Position numbers and translations under genes: made by a program. A stretch of 64,000 nt of DNA, taken from positions 124,001 through 188,000 of the forward strand of contig JAVKDJ010000094.1 of NCBI GenBank assembly GCA_040222275.1, given 5' to 3'. Under the pieces are notes generated by a model that saw nothing but the letters and a program-made list of their open reading frames with translations, searched no databases and was not told the origin of the DNA. The DNA is from CAXBNB01 sp040222275. Its GTDB lineage: Bacteria > Bacteroidota > Bacteroidia > Cytophagales > Cyclobacteriaceae. Of the stretch, positions 1-10,300 are shown in pieces. Every line of letters begins with the position of its first letter. The first letter of the stretch is position 1.

Positions 1-1005
1 TGCCATCCATGCCGTGCCTACCGTCTCCACCCTGTCAAATACATTTTGTACCCTTACCTCTTCGGGGATTTTTCCACCTTCGCCATTGAAAGGGTGGTTT
101 CGGTTGAATGCAGTAGCCAAAATGTCTGTTCTGCTGGCATTTGGCAGCAAGTCCCCGGCTATTTGTTTGATGGTAAATTCATCGAAGGGCATGTTGTCGT
201 TGAATGCCTTTACCACCCAATCCCGCCAGGGCCACATGATGCGTGTTGGGTCTCCCTGATAGCCATTGGTATCTGCATAGCGGGCTACATCCAGCCATTC
301 CCAGGCCCATCTTTCCCCAAAATGCCGTGAGGACAACAGTCTGTCCACCAGCTTTTCATAGGCATTGGTAGATTGGTCTTGTTTGTACTGCTCGACTGCT
401 TCCGGCGTAGGTGGCAAGCCCGTAAGGTCGAAGCTCAACCTGCGGATGAGGGTCTCCCTGGCAGCTTCTTCTGATGGTTGCAGCCCGAGGCTTTCAAGCT
501 TTTTGAGGACAAAGAAATCGATTTCGTTTTTTGGCCAGGTTTGGTTTTTGACCTGCGGCAATTCGGCCTTTGCAGGAACTATGTAGGCCCAATGCTCTTT
601 CCAGTTGGCCCCTTGTTCTATCCATTTTATCAAAATCGCTTTTTCCTCTGCGCTCAATTCCAGTTTAGATTCCTTAGGAGGCATGACCAATTCCGGATCC
701 TGGTTTAAAATTCGTTCTACTACAGCACTCTTATGAGGGTTGCCAGGAACAATGGGGGTATTGCCACTTTCTGCAATCACGGCTGTGGCTGCCTCCCTCA
801 CATCCAGTCTGAGGTTGGCCTTTCTTCCATTTTCATCAAAACCGTGGCAATGAAAGCACCTATCTGATAAAATAGGTCGGACATGAAAATTGAAATCGAT
901 TACTTCTGGCAAATTGTCGGTCGCTTCAGCCACCTCATCCGGGAGCCTGCTATCACAGCCTAAAGCCACAATGGCCAAAAACACCAGGGTTAAATAACGA
1001 TTCAT
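1..1005 (-). CDS. DUF1549 (PSD1-type) cytochrome c protein, 3' end outside window
   Basis: This gene begins with ATG at 1005 and stays open to the window edge, so only the first 335 codons are seen. The N-terminus is a lipoprotein-type signal (MNRYLTLVFLAIVALGC). It is followed by a planctomycete-type cytochrome c domain with a heme-binding CFHCH near residue 48 and the conserved tail LIKWIEQGANWKEHW. The DUF1549 domain follows (DLTGLPPTPE, then WLDVARYADTNGYQGD). The order matches the complete paralogue at 4544-7264, so the missing part should hold a DUF1553 domain. Function in this family is not established; an exported redox or dehydrogenase role is inferred from the heme motif. It is the last visible gene of locus F, 200 bp downstream of a sulfatase and possibly cotranscribed with it. 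A DUF1501 partner may lie beyond the edge. Confidence 0.92.
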   Translation of the reverse strand, partial: MNRYLTLVFLAIVALGCDSRLPDEVAEATDNLPEVIDFNFHVRPILSDRCFHCHGFDENGRKANLRLDVREAATAVIAESGNTPIVPGNPHKSAVVERILNQDPELVMPPKESKLELSAEEKAILIKWIEQGANWKEHWAYIVPAKAELPQVKNQTWPKNEIDFFVLKKLESLGLQPSEEAARETLIRRLSFDLTGLPPTPEAVEQYKQDQSTNAYEKLVDRLLSSRHFGERWAWEWLDVARYADTNGYQGDPTRIMWPWRDWVVKAFNDNMPFDEFTIKQIAGDLLPNASRTDILATAFNRNHPFNGEGGKIPEEVRVQNVFDRVETVGTAWMA

Positions 1006-1205
1006 AGTATGAAAAATACTGATTTGTCTTACATAGTTATGCACAATAGCGCTTTTTTCTTTGATCAAAAGTTCCAAAAAAGATATGCTAACGTTCCTAA
1101 AACGAGCTTATTAGGGTTTTTAGGCCGTTTTTATACAGAATTCCGCTGGACCTATCCAAACTGCTTATAAAAGCTTTGGCGCAACCGGTGGAATTATGGG
1201 TGCTG

Positions 1206-2744
1206 TCAAAAGTATGCCCAGAAATCCACTTCTGAACGTTTGACATCAGCCACATCTCCCACTTCCTTAGCCTTATTTTTCATTTCTTTGCGCAGCTTTT
1301 CCACAGTATTTTCATACTCCGGGAAGTCGGCCAGGTTGAAAGTCTCCCAGGGATCCAGGGCTAAATTGAATAGTTGGGTGACACGCGACCCTGCCACAAA
1401 CCCACCCCTTGTCTTATCTGAATCGGGAGCCCTCACGTATTCGATCAATTTGAAATCCCCTTTGCGGTATGCCCGCTGGTGTTGCCGGTATGCATGGTAA
1501 GTATGGTTCCGTACCCCTCCTTTTTCTCCCTTAATGACTGGCACGAGGCTCTTACCAGTCACACTCCCCGGAGTGGCGATACCAGCCAGGTCGCAGAGAG
1601 TGGGCATAATGTCGTAGTTGTAAACCAATGCACCTTCGCGCCTCCCTTTGTTTTTTTCCTCAACCAAGCCCCCGGAAAGAATAAATGGAATATGAATGCC
1701 ATCCTCATGGTAAATACTCTGCTTGCCCATCAGCCCATGGTTTCCAACGGCCAGACCACTATCACCAGCCATCACAATGATCGTGTTTTCATATTGCCCG
1801 CTTGCCTTTAGCTCCTGAACAACTTTGCCGATTTGGTCATCCAGATGACTTATTATTGAATAATAATCGGCCAGTTGCTGTCTCGCAATTTCAGGTGTTC
1901 TAGGCCATGGGGCCAATTCCTCGTCTCGGAGAACAATATGCCCATTATCGAAAGGGTGCTGGAGCATGTACGAGGGTGTCAATTGAATTTCCCCTGGTGG
2001 GTACATGTCTGTATATTTCTGAGGTGCTTGCCTTGGGTCATGTGGTGCATGAAAGGCGAGATACATCATAAAAGGTTTTTTACTTTTATATTCCCGGATA
2101 TACTTTATGGCTTCTCTCGAATAAATTTCTGAGGTATGGGGACCATTAACTTCGGTACCTGTTGGCCCTCTTTTGTCCTCTTTGGTCACCGGTCTTCTAA
2201 CTTCTTTTCCACTTTCATCATAAACAATCAGATAACCATCTTCTTTTTTATAGTCACCATCTTTCTTCCAGTCCCAACACGGCATTCTAAAATGATCGAC
2301 CAGGTAGATACCTCTGCTCATCACTGTCGCTCCATCATCAAAGGATCGCGCAAGTGATTGGTTATCCTGATGCCACTTACCTACCATATAAGTATTATAG
2401 CCAGCTGATTTGAAGGCTTCACCAATAGTAGTATGACCAACTGGAATGCTCCGTCCTTGTCCATCGAGATCAAAAAGGTTTCGCCCTGTCAACAGCATGG
2501 CACGACTGGGCACGCAAGTTGCCCCGCTAAACGACCCCTGTAGGTAAGCATTTGTAAAGGCAATCCCCTCATAGGCCAGCTTGTCGAGGTTGGGGGTTTT
2601 TACGCCCTGCCCCCCCAGCGCATGGACACCCGTGTACCTGTGATCATCGGTGTAAATCACAACCACATTGGGCTTCTTTTTTTGTGCCCAGGCCATGTTC
2701 ATTCCAAAAACAATAAACATGCAGGCTACAATTGATCTTTTCAT
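1206..2744 (-). CDS. S1-family sulfatase (exported)
   Basis: Formylglycine-dependent sulfatase expected to remove sulfate esters from a glycan in the periplasm. The mature part opens with KPNVVVIYTDDHRY, whose two Asp residues (33-34) bind the metal. The formylglycine motif C-V-P-S-R starts at Cys77 and continues into a TGR segment. GKWH follows, and MAGDSGLAVGNHG supplies later metal-site residues. A signal peptide covers about residues 1-21 (MKRSIVACMFIVFGMNMAWA). I chose ATG 2744 over an in-frame TTG at 2798, because the -7 box at 2803-2810 would put the transcript start at the TTG and because the signal peptide begins at 2744. Length (512 aa) is normal. It has its own promoter and upstream motif, shared with the sulfatase at 58961-60619. 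The substrate cannot be read from sequence. Confidence 0.93.
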   Translation of the reverse strand: MKRSIVACMFIVFGMNMAWAQKKKPNVVVIYTDDHRYTGVHALGGQGVKTPNLDKLAYEGIAFTNAYLQGSFSGATCVPSRAMLLTGRNLFDLDGQGRSIPVGHTTIGEAFKSAGYNTYMVGKWHQDNQSLARSFDDGATVMSRGIYLVDHFRMPCWDWKKDGDYKKEDGYLIVYDESGKEVRRPVTKEDKRGPTGTEVNGPHTSEIYSREAIKYIREYKSKKPFMMYLAFHAPHDPRQAPQKYTDMYPPGEIQLTPSYMLQHPFDNGHIVLRDEELAPWPRTPEIARQQLADYYSIISHLDDQIGKVVQELKASGQYENTIIVMAGDSGLAVGNHGLMGKQSIYHEDGIHIPFILSGGLVEEKNKGRREGALVYNYDIMPTLCDLAGIATPGSVTGKSLVPVIKGEKGGVRNHTYHAYRQHQRAYRKGDFKLIEYVRAPDSDKTRGGFVAGSRVTQLFNLALDPWETFNLADFPEYENTVEKLRKEMKNKAKEVGDVADVKRSEVDFWAYF

Positions 2745-2802
2745 GTGTGACAAATTTTGTTGATTCTTTTGGTTGCTCTCGTTTTGGTTATTCTCCAATG
2801 AT

Positions 2803-2810
2803 CAAAATTA
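2803..2810 (-). promoter_or_regulatory. -7 promoter box of sulfatase 1206-2744
   Basis: The minus strand reads TAATTTTG, a perfect match to the Bacteroidota -7 consensus TAnnTTTG, 58 bp upstream of the ATG at 2744. The identical box precedes the sulfatase at 60619. The relative position of the upstream motif at 2832-2860 is conserved between the two. Confidence 0.6.
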
Positions 2811-2831
2811 GAGCCAGGACAGGGTCTTATA

Positions 2832-2860
2832 GGGTTGGAAATTGTATATAAAAAAGGGGG
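2832..2860 (-). promoter_or_regulatory. Shared upstream activator-like motif, copy 1
   Basis: On the plus strand this is GGGTT, five unconserved bases, then TTGTATATAAAAAAGGGGG. The same arrangement with one base different in the 19-bp core occurs at 60681-60709. In both places it lies 21 bp upstream of a TAATTTTG box in front of a sulfatase gene. The position, about 35-60 bp before the expected transcript start, suits an activator site, for example for a hybrid two-component or AraC-type regulator. The regulator itself is not identified. The rest of 2745-3072 shows no gene. Confidence 0.5.
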
Positions 2861-3072
2861 ATAATTGATGTATGGCCTAGTTTGACACCATAGATCGAGA
2901 AATGATCAGATAATCATAAAAATTTTGGCTATCCGATGAAAGATGTTGACTTTATAATTTAAATAGAAAACCCTACCCCTGTGAGCCTTACTCGCAACCT
3001 TCATATTTCGATTTAAACTTACGGGTTTATCCTGCTGTGCGGTCAAATGTGGGAGGTTCAGAACATAAGTAT

Positions 3073-4539
3073 TTATGCCAAAATATCATTCACAACATGG
3101 CCATGCACGTCAGTCAACCTGAAATCCCTGCCCTGGAAGTTGTAGGTGAATTTCTCATGGTCTATGCCAAGCAGGTGTAGCACAGTGGCCTGTAAATCAT
3201 GAACATGAACCCGGTCTTTAGTGCCGTAGTAGCCTATTTCGTCAGTTTCTCCCAGGCTAAACCCTTGTTTGACGCCAGCTCCTGCCATCCATATCGTGAA
3301 AGCTTCGGTATGGTGGTCCCTGCCATAGTAGGGCATGACCACTCCTCCCCTGTTTTCCCGCATAGGTGTACGACCAAACTCACCACCCCAAATCACCAAT
3401 GTATCATCCAAAAGCCCACGCTGCTTTAGGTCAAGTACCAGGGCAGTCATCGGCTTATCAATCTGGGTGCACTTTTCCTTCAAACCTTCATTGAGCGAAG
3501 TGGATTTGTCTGTTCCGTGCATATCCCAACCCCAATCATACAACTGAACATACCTCACCCCTTTTTCTACCAACCGGCGCGCCAACAGGCAATTATTCGC
3601 GAAGGATGCCTTTCCTGGTTCGGCTCCATACATTTCCTTGATATACTCTGGTTCTTTGGTGATATCCATTGCATCTGGTACCGACATTTGCATCTTAAAA
3701 GCCATCTCATATTGGGCTATTCTTGATGAAATCTCATTGTCACCAAATTCTTCGTACTGGCGTCTGTTGATAGCATTGATGGTTTCCAAAGATATTTTAC
3801 GCATATTTCTGCTCATACTATCCGGATTGGAAATGTACAGTATAGGATCGCCGGAATTGCGACACTGCACCCCCTGGTATTCAGAAGGCAAAAAACCGTT
3901 CCCCCAGGCGTTTTTCCCGGCGCTGGGGTTTTTACCCCCGGAGACCAATACCATGTATCCAGGCAGGTTTTCGTTTTCCGACCCCAACCCATAGGTAACC
4001 CAGGCCCCCATGCTGGGACGCCCAACCCGGGGATTGCCTGTTTGAAGAAAAAGTTGCGCCGGGGCATGGTTAAACTCATCTGTGTGCATGGATTTGATGA
4101 AAGTGACCTCATCCACCGCCTGGGTGAAATTGGGCAACAAATCCGATACATGCTGCCCGGATTGTCCATACTGGCCGAACTGATGCTGAGGGCCCAGCAT
4201 TTTGGGAGTTCCCTGAATGAATGCGAATTTTTTTCCCTCCAACAAGGAAGGAGGACAGTCCAAATCATGGAGCTTTTGCAATTCGGGCTTATAGTCAAAC
4301 ATCTCCAATTGCGAAGGGGCACCAGCCATGTGCATGTATATAACCCTCTTGGCTTTAGGCAAAAAATGAGGCAAAGGTGGTTGCCCTCCCTGATCCAACC
4401 CATCCATTCCCAATAGTTTTTGAGGTCCCATAAGGCTACTTAGGGCAATGCTACCCAAACCTACACTGCATTTTTTTAAGAAATGCCTGCGGGTAGTCAA
4501 TTGCAATTGCCTTACCCTAGCTTCGTTAAACAAATCCAT
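3073..4539 (-). CDS. DUF1501 domain protein
   Basis: Exported protein of the DUF1501 family, which has an alkaline-phosphatase/sulfatase-like fold and no established activity. The N-terminus has a twin-arginine-like signal (TRRHFLKKCSVGLGS), so folded export is likely. Family landmarks are KRVIYMHMAGAPSQLEMFDYK near residue 65, MGAWVTYGLGSEN, YDWGWDMHG, LVIWGGEFGRTPM and GRDHHTEAFTIWMAGAGV. Length (488 aa) is typical. Its start lies 4 bp after the stop of the DUF1549/DUF1553 gene at 4544-7264; these two families are usually encoded as a pair in Planctomycetes, Verrucomicrobia and some Bacteroidota, so the proteins probably act together. It is the last gene of the GH95-led operon. Confidence 0.93.
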   Translation of the reverse strand: MDLFNEARVRQLQLTTRRHFLKKCSVGLGSIALSSLMGPQKLLGMDGLDQGGQPPLPHFLPKAKRVIYMHMAGAPSQLEMFDYKPELQKLHDLDCPPSLLEGKKFAFIQGTPKMLGPQHQFGQYGQSGQHVSDLLPNFTQAVDEVTFIKSMHTDEFNHAPAQLFLQTGNPRVGRPSMGAWVTYGLGSENENLPGYMVLVSGGKNPSAGKNAWGNGFLPSEYQGVQCRNSGDPILYISNPDSMSRNMRKISLETINAINRRQYEEFGDNEISSRIAQYEMAFKMQMSVPDAMDITKEPEYIKEMYGAEPGKASFANNCLLARRLVEKGVRYVQLYDWGWDMHGTDKSTSLNEGLKEKCTQIDKPMTALVLDLKQRGLLDDTLVIWGGEFGRTPMRENRGGVVMPYYGRDHHTEAFTIWMAGAGVKQGFSLGETDEIGYYGTKDRVHVHDLQATVLHLLGIDHEKFTYNFQGRDFRLTDVHGHVVNDILA

Positions 4540-4543
4540 ATTT

Positions 4544-7264
4544 TTAATTTTTTACTAAAAATTCATCCATATTCATCAGGGCATTGGCCATCACCGTAAA
4601 AACGGCCAAATCCATATTTTCAGTCTTGGCCAAATGGTAGGCTTCTTCCGTGTATTCGCTGTAGTGCTTTCTGGCCCTTTCCAACATATTGAGCAATATT
4701 TTCACTTTTTCTGCATCCGGCTGCTTGCCCATTACCTTTTGATACGCCCAGGTCACTTTTGACTGATCATCATCCGCTGCATGAAGCACCTCACCCGCCA
4801 GGTGCCTTGCCGCTTGCATATAAACAGGGTCATTTAAAGTCACCAGGGCTTGCAATGGTGTGTTGGTTTTAATCCTGCGTGACAGGCAGGCATCCCTCTC
4901 CGAGGCATCAAAAGTGATGAAAGAGGGATAGGGACTAGACCTACGGAAATAGGTATAGACCCCCCGCCTGAAAGCATCTTCCCCGGGACTGGTCTTCCAT
5001 GAATCTACACTGTATTCCAGATTCCAAACCCCGTCCGGCTGATAGGGCATCACGCTCTTCCCATACATTTTCCTACTCAGCAATCCGGATACTGCCAGGG
5101 CCTGGTCCCTAATTTGCTCTGCTGAAAGCCTTACACGGGGGCTTCTGGACAGCCATTGATTGTATGGGTCGAGTTGTTTGTTTTCTTCACTCACTACCGA
5201 GCTTTGGCGGTAAGTGGCTGACATGACTATTGTTTTGAGCAGTTTTCTCACGCTCCATTGCCAAGCGGTAGAAAACCTGATAGCCAGCCAATCCAGCAGT
5301 TGTGGGTGCGTAGGCAAATCTCCCAGTGTACCAAAATCCTCAACTGTCACTACCAATCCTTTTCCAAAAATTTTTGCCCAAAAGCGGTTTACAATAACCC
5401 TGGCTGTAAGTGGGTTGCGCTGGCTCACCAGCCATCTGGCCATATCCAATCGGTTGTCCAAGTCCATCTCCTGATCAGGGTCAAAAAGCCCGGGAATGGC
5501 CGGTGCTACCTGTTCTCCATGCACCATCCAATTGCCCCTGACAAATACATGGGTTTCACGGCTATGTGCTTCATTTTTTTCTACCATCACGGGGGTGGCA
5601 TTCTTGCCAGGCGCGTTGAGCACCTGGTCGATAGAGGCATAGACTTGTTGATATTCTTCATCCGGAGGGCTCGGTAATTTCTCCCCTATTGAAATGCTTT
5701 CTATATCACATCTAAAGTGTTCATTGGAACTTTGTACAGCAAACCATATTTGGTTGGCTTCATGGTCAACGTTGACTGGTATGGGCAGCACCTGAAAACC
5801 ATTGGTTGGCAAAAGGTTAGCCTGTCCGATAATATCCTGCTGCATACTATCCAGTGACAATATTATCCGTCCTTTGGCTTTTCCCCTCAATTTATAATGG
5901 AGGTAAACCCGGTCTATTTCCTTGGTTTGAATGTTTGGAAGTGCGAAAGATGAGCCATCAAATACCCTCAAAAAATCCTGAGTGGATCTGTTGTAATTTT
6001 CTACTTTCTTCATGTCGGAAAAATCCTCTGCCCTCAGGCTGGGTTCGTTCAGCAACATGAATTTTTTCCACTTATTGGCTTCTGTAGCATTGGATTGTGC
6101 GGTAATCCATTGTACAATTTCCTCCACTTTTGACGAATCTTCCCCGTGCAACTCCTTGAGCAGAGGATATTCTACCGGCCCGTCCCAGTCGGTGGTATTG
6201 TTGAAAAAAGCAAAGGAAGTATAAAACTCATGGTGGCGAATAGGGTCGTACGGATGGCTGTGACATTGCACACAACTCATGGTAGTGCCCTGCCACACTT
6301 CCCAGGTGGTATTGACCCTATCCACCACAGCCGATATACGGTATTCTTCGTTGTTCGTGCCCCCTTCGTTGGTGCTCATCGTATTTCTGTGAAAGGCTGT
6401 AGCGATCAACTGGTCAATCGATGGATCAGGAAGTAAATCCCCTGCCAGTTGCTCTATGGTAAATTGATCAAATGGCATATCCTGATTAAAGGCCCTAATC
6501 ACCCAATCCCTGTACTTCCAAACGGAACGGTAGTTGTCTGGCACATATCCCTGGCTATCTGCATACCGCGCCAGGTCGAGCCACATACTGGCCCAGTGTT
6601 CCCCAAACCCCGGATCGTTTAGTAAATTGTCAACAAGGTCTTCGTAGGCGTTCCCGGAGTTGTCTCCCACAAACTGCTGCAAACGATCCTGAGCCAACGG
6701 CAAGCCCGTCAGGTCCAGTGCCACACGGCGTGCCAAATCAAATTTATCTGCAATAGGAGAAGGAGTGAGTTTGTGTTCTTTTAATTTTTGTTCTACGAAA
6801 TGGTCTATCTTATTGGCAGGCCATTCGGATCCTGTATTGGGAACCTCAGGATCGGCAGGCTTCAAATATGACCAGTGTTCTTCCCATTCCGCACCTTGTT
6901 CAATCCATTTTGTCAATATAGCTACTTCGTTTTCACTAAGGGGCTCTTTTTCGAGCGGCATGCGCATTTCCGGGTCTTTGTGGTTTATCCTTCGCATCAT
7001 CTCGCTTGCTTCCGGCGATCCGGGTACAATCCCAAATTTTCCGCTTTTGGTCTCCTTTAGTGCATTTTCACGAAAAACAAGTCCAAACCCTCCCGACTGT
7101 TTCACGCCTCCATGGCAACTGATACAGTTTTTGTTCAATATGGGCCTGACCTGGGCATTGAAATCTATTTTTTCGTGGTTGCAGGAAAGCAGCCCTGATA
7201 ACACCAGTGTGAGTAGGACCGTTGCGATTCTACTATTCTTGTTGAAAGACTTTCTTTTCTTCAT
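4544..7264 (-). CDS. DUF1549/DUF1553 (PSD1) cytochrome c protein
   Basis: Large exported multidomain protein. A lipoprotein-type signal (VLLTLVLSGLLSC) leads into a planctomycete cytochrome c domain with heme motif CISCHGG near residue 48 and ILTKWIEQGAEWEEHW. DUF1549 follows (about 150-355), with DLTGLPLAQ, WLDLARYADSQGYVPD and a second Cys/His motif, CVQCHSHPYDP. A less conserved, beta-rich middle part resembles a carbohydrate-binding insert. DUF1553 covers about 620-890, with RNPLTARVIVNRFWAKIFG, RLSAEQIRDQALAVSGLL and TPLQALVTLNDPVYMQAAR. Length (906 aa) is normal. The two CxxCH motifs suggest heme binding and electron transfer; the substrate is unknown. It follows the FG-GAP/UnbV gene by 36 bp and precedes the DUF1501 gene by 4 bp. 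Confidence 0.94.
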   Translation of the reverse strand: MKKRKSFNKNSRIATVLLTLVLSGLLSCNHEKIDFNAQVRPILNKNCISCHGGVKQSGGFGLVFRENALKETKSGKFGIVPGSPEASEMMRRINHKDPEMRMPLEKEPLSENEVAILTKWIEQGAEWEEHWSYLKPADPEVPNTGSEWPANKIDHFVEQKLKEHKLTPSPIADKFDLARRVALDLTGLPLAQDRLQQFVGDNSGNAYEDLVDNLLNDPGFGEHWASMWLDLARYADSQGYVPDNYRSVWKYRDWVIRAFNQDMPFDQFTIEQLAGDLLPDPSIDQLIATAFHRNTMSTNEGGTNNEEYRISAVVDRVNTTWEVWQGTTMSCVQCHSHPYDPIRHHEFYTSFAFFNNTTDWDGPVEYPLLKELHGEDSSKVEEIVQWITAQSNATEANKWKKFMLLNEPSLRAEDFSDMKKVENYNRSTQDFLRVFDGSSFALPNIQTKEIDRVYLHYKLRGKAKGRIILSLDSMQQDIIGQANLLPTNGFQVLPIPVNVDHEANQIWFAVQSSNEHFRCDIESISIGEKLPSPPDEEYQQVYASIDQVLNAPGKNATPVMVEKNEAHSRETHVFVRGNWMVHGEQVAPAIPGLFDPDQEMDLDNRLDMARWLVSQRNPLTARVIVNRFWAKIFGKGLVVTVEDFGTLGDLPTHPQLLDWLAIRFSTAWQWSVRKLLKTIVMSATYRQSSVVSEENKQLDPYNQWLSRSPRVRLSAEQIRDQALAVSGLLSRKMYGKSVMPYQPDGVWNLEYSVDSWKTSPGEDAFRRGVYTYFRRSSPYPSFITFDASERDACLSRRIKTNTPLQALVTLNDPVYMQAARHLAGEVLHAADDDQSKVTWAYQKVMGKQPDAEKVKILLNMLERARKHYSEYTEEAYHLAKTENMDLAVFTVMANALMNMDEFLVKN

Positions 7265-7300
7265 TTTCTCAATTGAGTATCCCCACTAAAGCACTTATGT

Positions 7301-10300
7301 TTAGTTGTTTATTTTACTTTCTATTTTCACTACCTTCAAGCTGTCATCGTTCACTGCAGCTACCATCAATTGCCCGGCCTGTGTACGGAGCAGACTGATT
7401 TTTTTCACATCGCCTGATAGCTCCAACCCTGATACATGCATGTCAACAGGTGTAAATTTTCCCCTGCCATCGCCCTTTAGAAAAAGCCCATAGGACGCAT
7501 CGTTGCGAATGGTTTCTACTTCTACTGCATGATTGTTACCGGCAATAATCAGGTCTGGTATGCTATCGCCATCAAAATCCTGTATGAGCATGCTGTTGAT
7601 TGCAGATAGCTGGGCCAGGTTTGGCAAGGGCCGCCAATTAAAGGTGCCATTTCCCAAGTTTTCGATATAGCTGTGGGCAAAATTTGTTGCCGTATAGTGC
7701 AGAGCGGTTTCCAGTTTGGATTCGTCATAGATATCCGTAAGGGTAGCCTTTCCAAATTCATGATAAGACTTGAATTTGCTTTTGATAAATGGCATTTGTT
7801 GCGACGAGCATTGCAACCCCCGCAAAGGGTACAATTCACCATTTCCATCGTATCCCAACACAATATCCAAAGAGCCATTTTCATCAAAATCGTTGGCATA
7901 GACATGAAAGGGGGCATCCATATCGGCTTTGTATTTATAATTGAGTCCGAGATTGCCCGCTACATAGTCCAAATCACCATCCTGATCAAAATCATATTGC
8001 GCCAGGCTATTCCACCATCCTATGTTGGATTCTAAAGAAGGGATATGCATCCTGGTTAGGCAGCCCTTTTCATTTTTAAATAAAGTGAGGGGCATCCACT
8101 CTCCGGCCACCAGCAAATCCTCCCAACCATCCTGGTTATAATCGGTCCACAGCGCAGATGTAACCATTCCCAGTTTTTCAAATCCCGCTGTGCATTGCTT
8201 ATCGGCCACTGTAAAAACCCCTTTGTGGTTGACCAACAGATGACTACTGGCCGGGGTGGGATACATCTGAGGCGTCAGTCGGCCACCTACAAACAAATCT
8301 TCGTCCCCGTCATGGTCAAAATCGTGCGATACTACCACTCCCCCACTACTTCTCAGACGAGGTAGTTTTCCCTGGCTTTTTTGAAAATGCCCGTACCCAT
8401 CATTGAGGTACAACCTGTCTTGTAGGTGTGAATCTTCCTGTGCGAATTCATTGCCGCCGCTGACCACATACAGGTCATTGTCACCGTCATTGTCGGCATC
8501 AAAGAATAATGCATCTACATCTTCTGAGGTGCTGTCTGCCTGCCACGGCTGATTATCAACCGTCTTGAATTTTTCATTGTCCACTTGTAAAAACAACCTG
8601 CCGGACTGACCCTTAGCCCCTCCGATATACACATCGTCAAGTCCATTGGCATCCACATCTGCCACTGCCAAGGCCGGGCCAAACTGAGACATTTTGTGAG
8701 GCAACAGTACCTCCCTTTCAAAGTCGTTGTAGTCGTTTTCTTCGTGTTTAAAATTCAGTCCATTGGCATTGGTCTTATGAAAAATAAGTTTGCGATTCTT
8801 TTCCTTAGAATGATTTTCCAGCGCATCGTCATATTTTAATACAAGCCTTTGGTTTCCTGGCACATTTTTAAGGGTTTGTCTTTTTCGGTCCGGCCATAAG
8901 ACTGTAAGCTCTGGTACTGAGGGTGCATCGCCCAAGCCAAAGTGACCATAGGGTGGCACAGATGACTGGTAGCCCCTGGTTGGAAAGTTCTCCCGAACCT
9001 GGACGGATTCTTCAGTTTTCAACATCACCTTACACCCCAAACCACCGGGATTGCCCTTCGGTCCCTCAAACCCAACTTGCAGGTAATTGTGTCCTACTCT
9101 TTCCGAGCTATTGTTTTTGTACACAAAAGCAGGTTGGTCTATGTTGTTCACGATTAAGTCCAGGTCCCCATCGTTATCCAGGTCGGCCAAAGATGCTCCA
9201 TTTGAAAAGGATGGCTGGTCGAGCCCCCAGTCAGAATTTCGGTTCTCAAACCCCAGGTCTTTTAAATTCCTATACACATAATTGCTTAGCTTGCCTTCCT
9301 GTAGCGTATCAAGCAAACCGCTGATGACCTCAAACCTGGCCTGATTGCCCATGGTGGATACCTGTTTAATTTTTGCCGATTTGTAGCGTATAAAATCCTT
9401 GTTGGCAAACTCGCGCCTAAAGCCATTGGTGACATAGATATCCTGCCAGCAGTCATTGTCTAAATCCCCAAATAGCCCGGCCCAACTCCAGTCGGTATTG
9501 GATACCCCGGCAAATTGTGCCACCTCACTGAACTTACCCTTTCCCCTGTTGAGTTGAAGGGCATTGGACATGTACTGGTAGTGAAATCCCAGCTTTACAG
9601 CTTTATAGAAGCTTTCCACATCCATGGATTTCATATTAGTTTTCTGCCTGTAGTTGTCCTCTGGGGCCATGTCGGCAGTGAAAATATCAGCCCAGCCATC
9701 GTTGTTGATGTCTCCAATATCTACCCCCATCCCGAAGTTTGAAATGTGCCGGGTACGTTGTTTTATGCTTTCCCGAAAGGTCTTGTCCCCGTTGTTGATA
9801 TACAGATGATCAGACTCGGTGTAATCGTTGGTTACATACAAGTCTGGGTAACCATCGTTGTTGATGTCAGCTGCTGCTACTCCCAACCCATAGCCCAATG
9901 CTGTCTGTTTGATACCTGCCTGGTTTGAGATATCCCTAAAGTAGCCCTTGTCATTTTCATACAGTTTGTCCCCGACATGTGGATGGGCATTCTTTTTCCA
10001 TTTTTTTATATAATCCGGGGTAAGCAATTCGACAGAATGGTTGACCAGAAACATATCCAGGTCATTGTCCCTGTCAAAATCAAAAAAGAGTGCCTGAGTG
10101 GAATATGAGGGGTCATTCAGCCCATATTGGCTGGCCTTTTCTGTAAATGTGCCATCCCCATTGTTTATAAAAAGTTCATTCTCGCGGTATTTCGTTCCAA
10201 AGCGTCCCGACCGGCATACATAAATATCCAGAAAACCATCCGCATTGACATCTGCCATGGTTGCCCCTGTATGCCATCCTTGTCTTCCCTCCACACCCGC

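Noticed and set aside
2745..2798. N-terminal extension of the sulfatase from a TTG start
   Set aside because: The start would coincide with the expected transcript start, and the added polar residues precede a good signal peptide.
3813..4403. Minus-strand frame of 196 codons overlapping the DUF1501 gene
   Set aside because: Out of frame with the DUF1501 protein, which has clear family motifs throughout.
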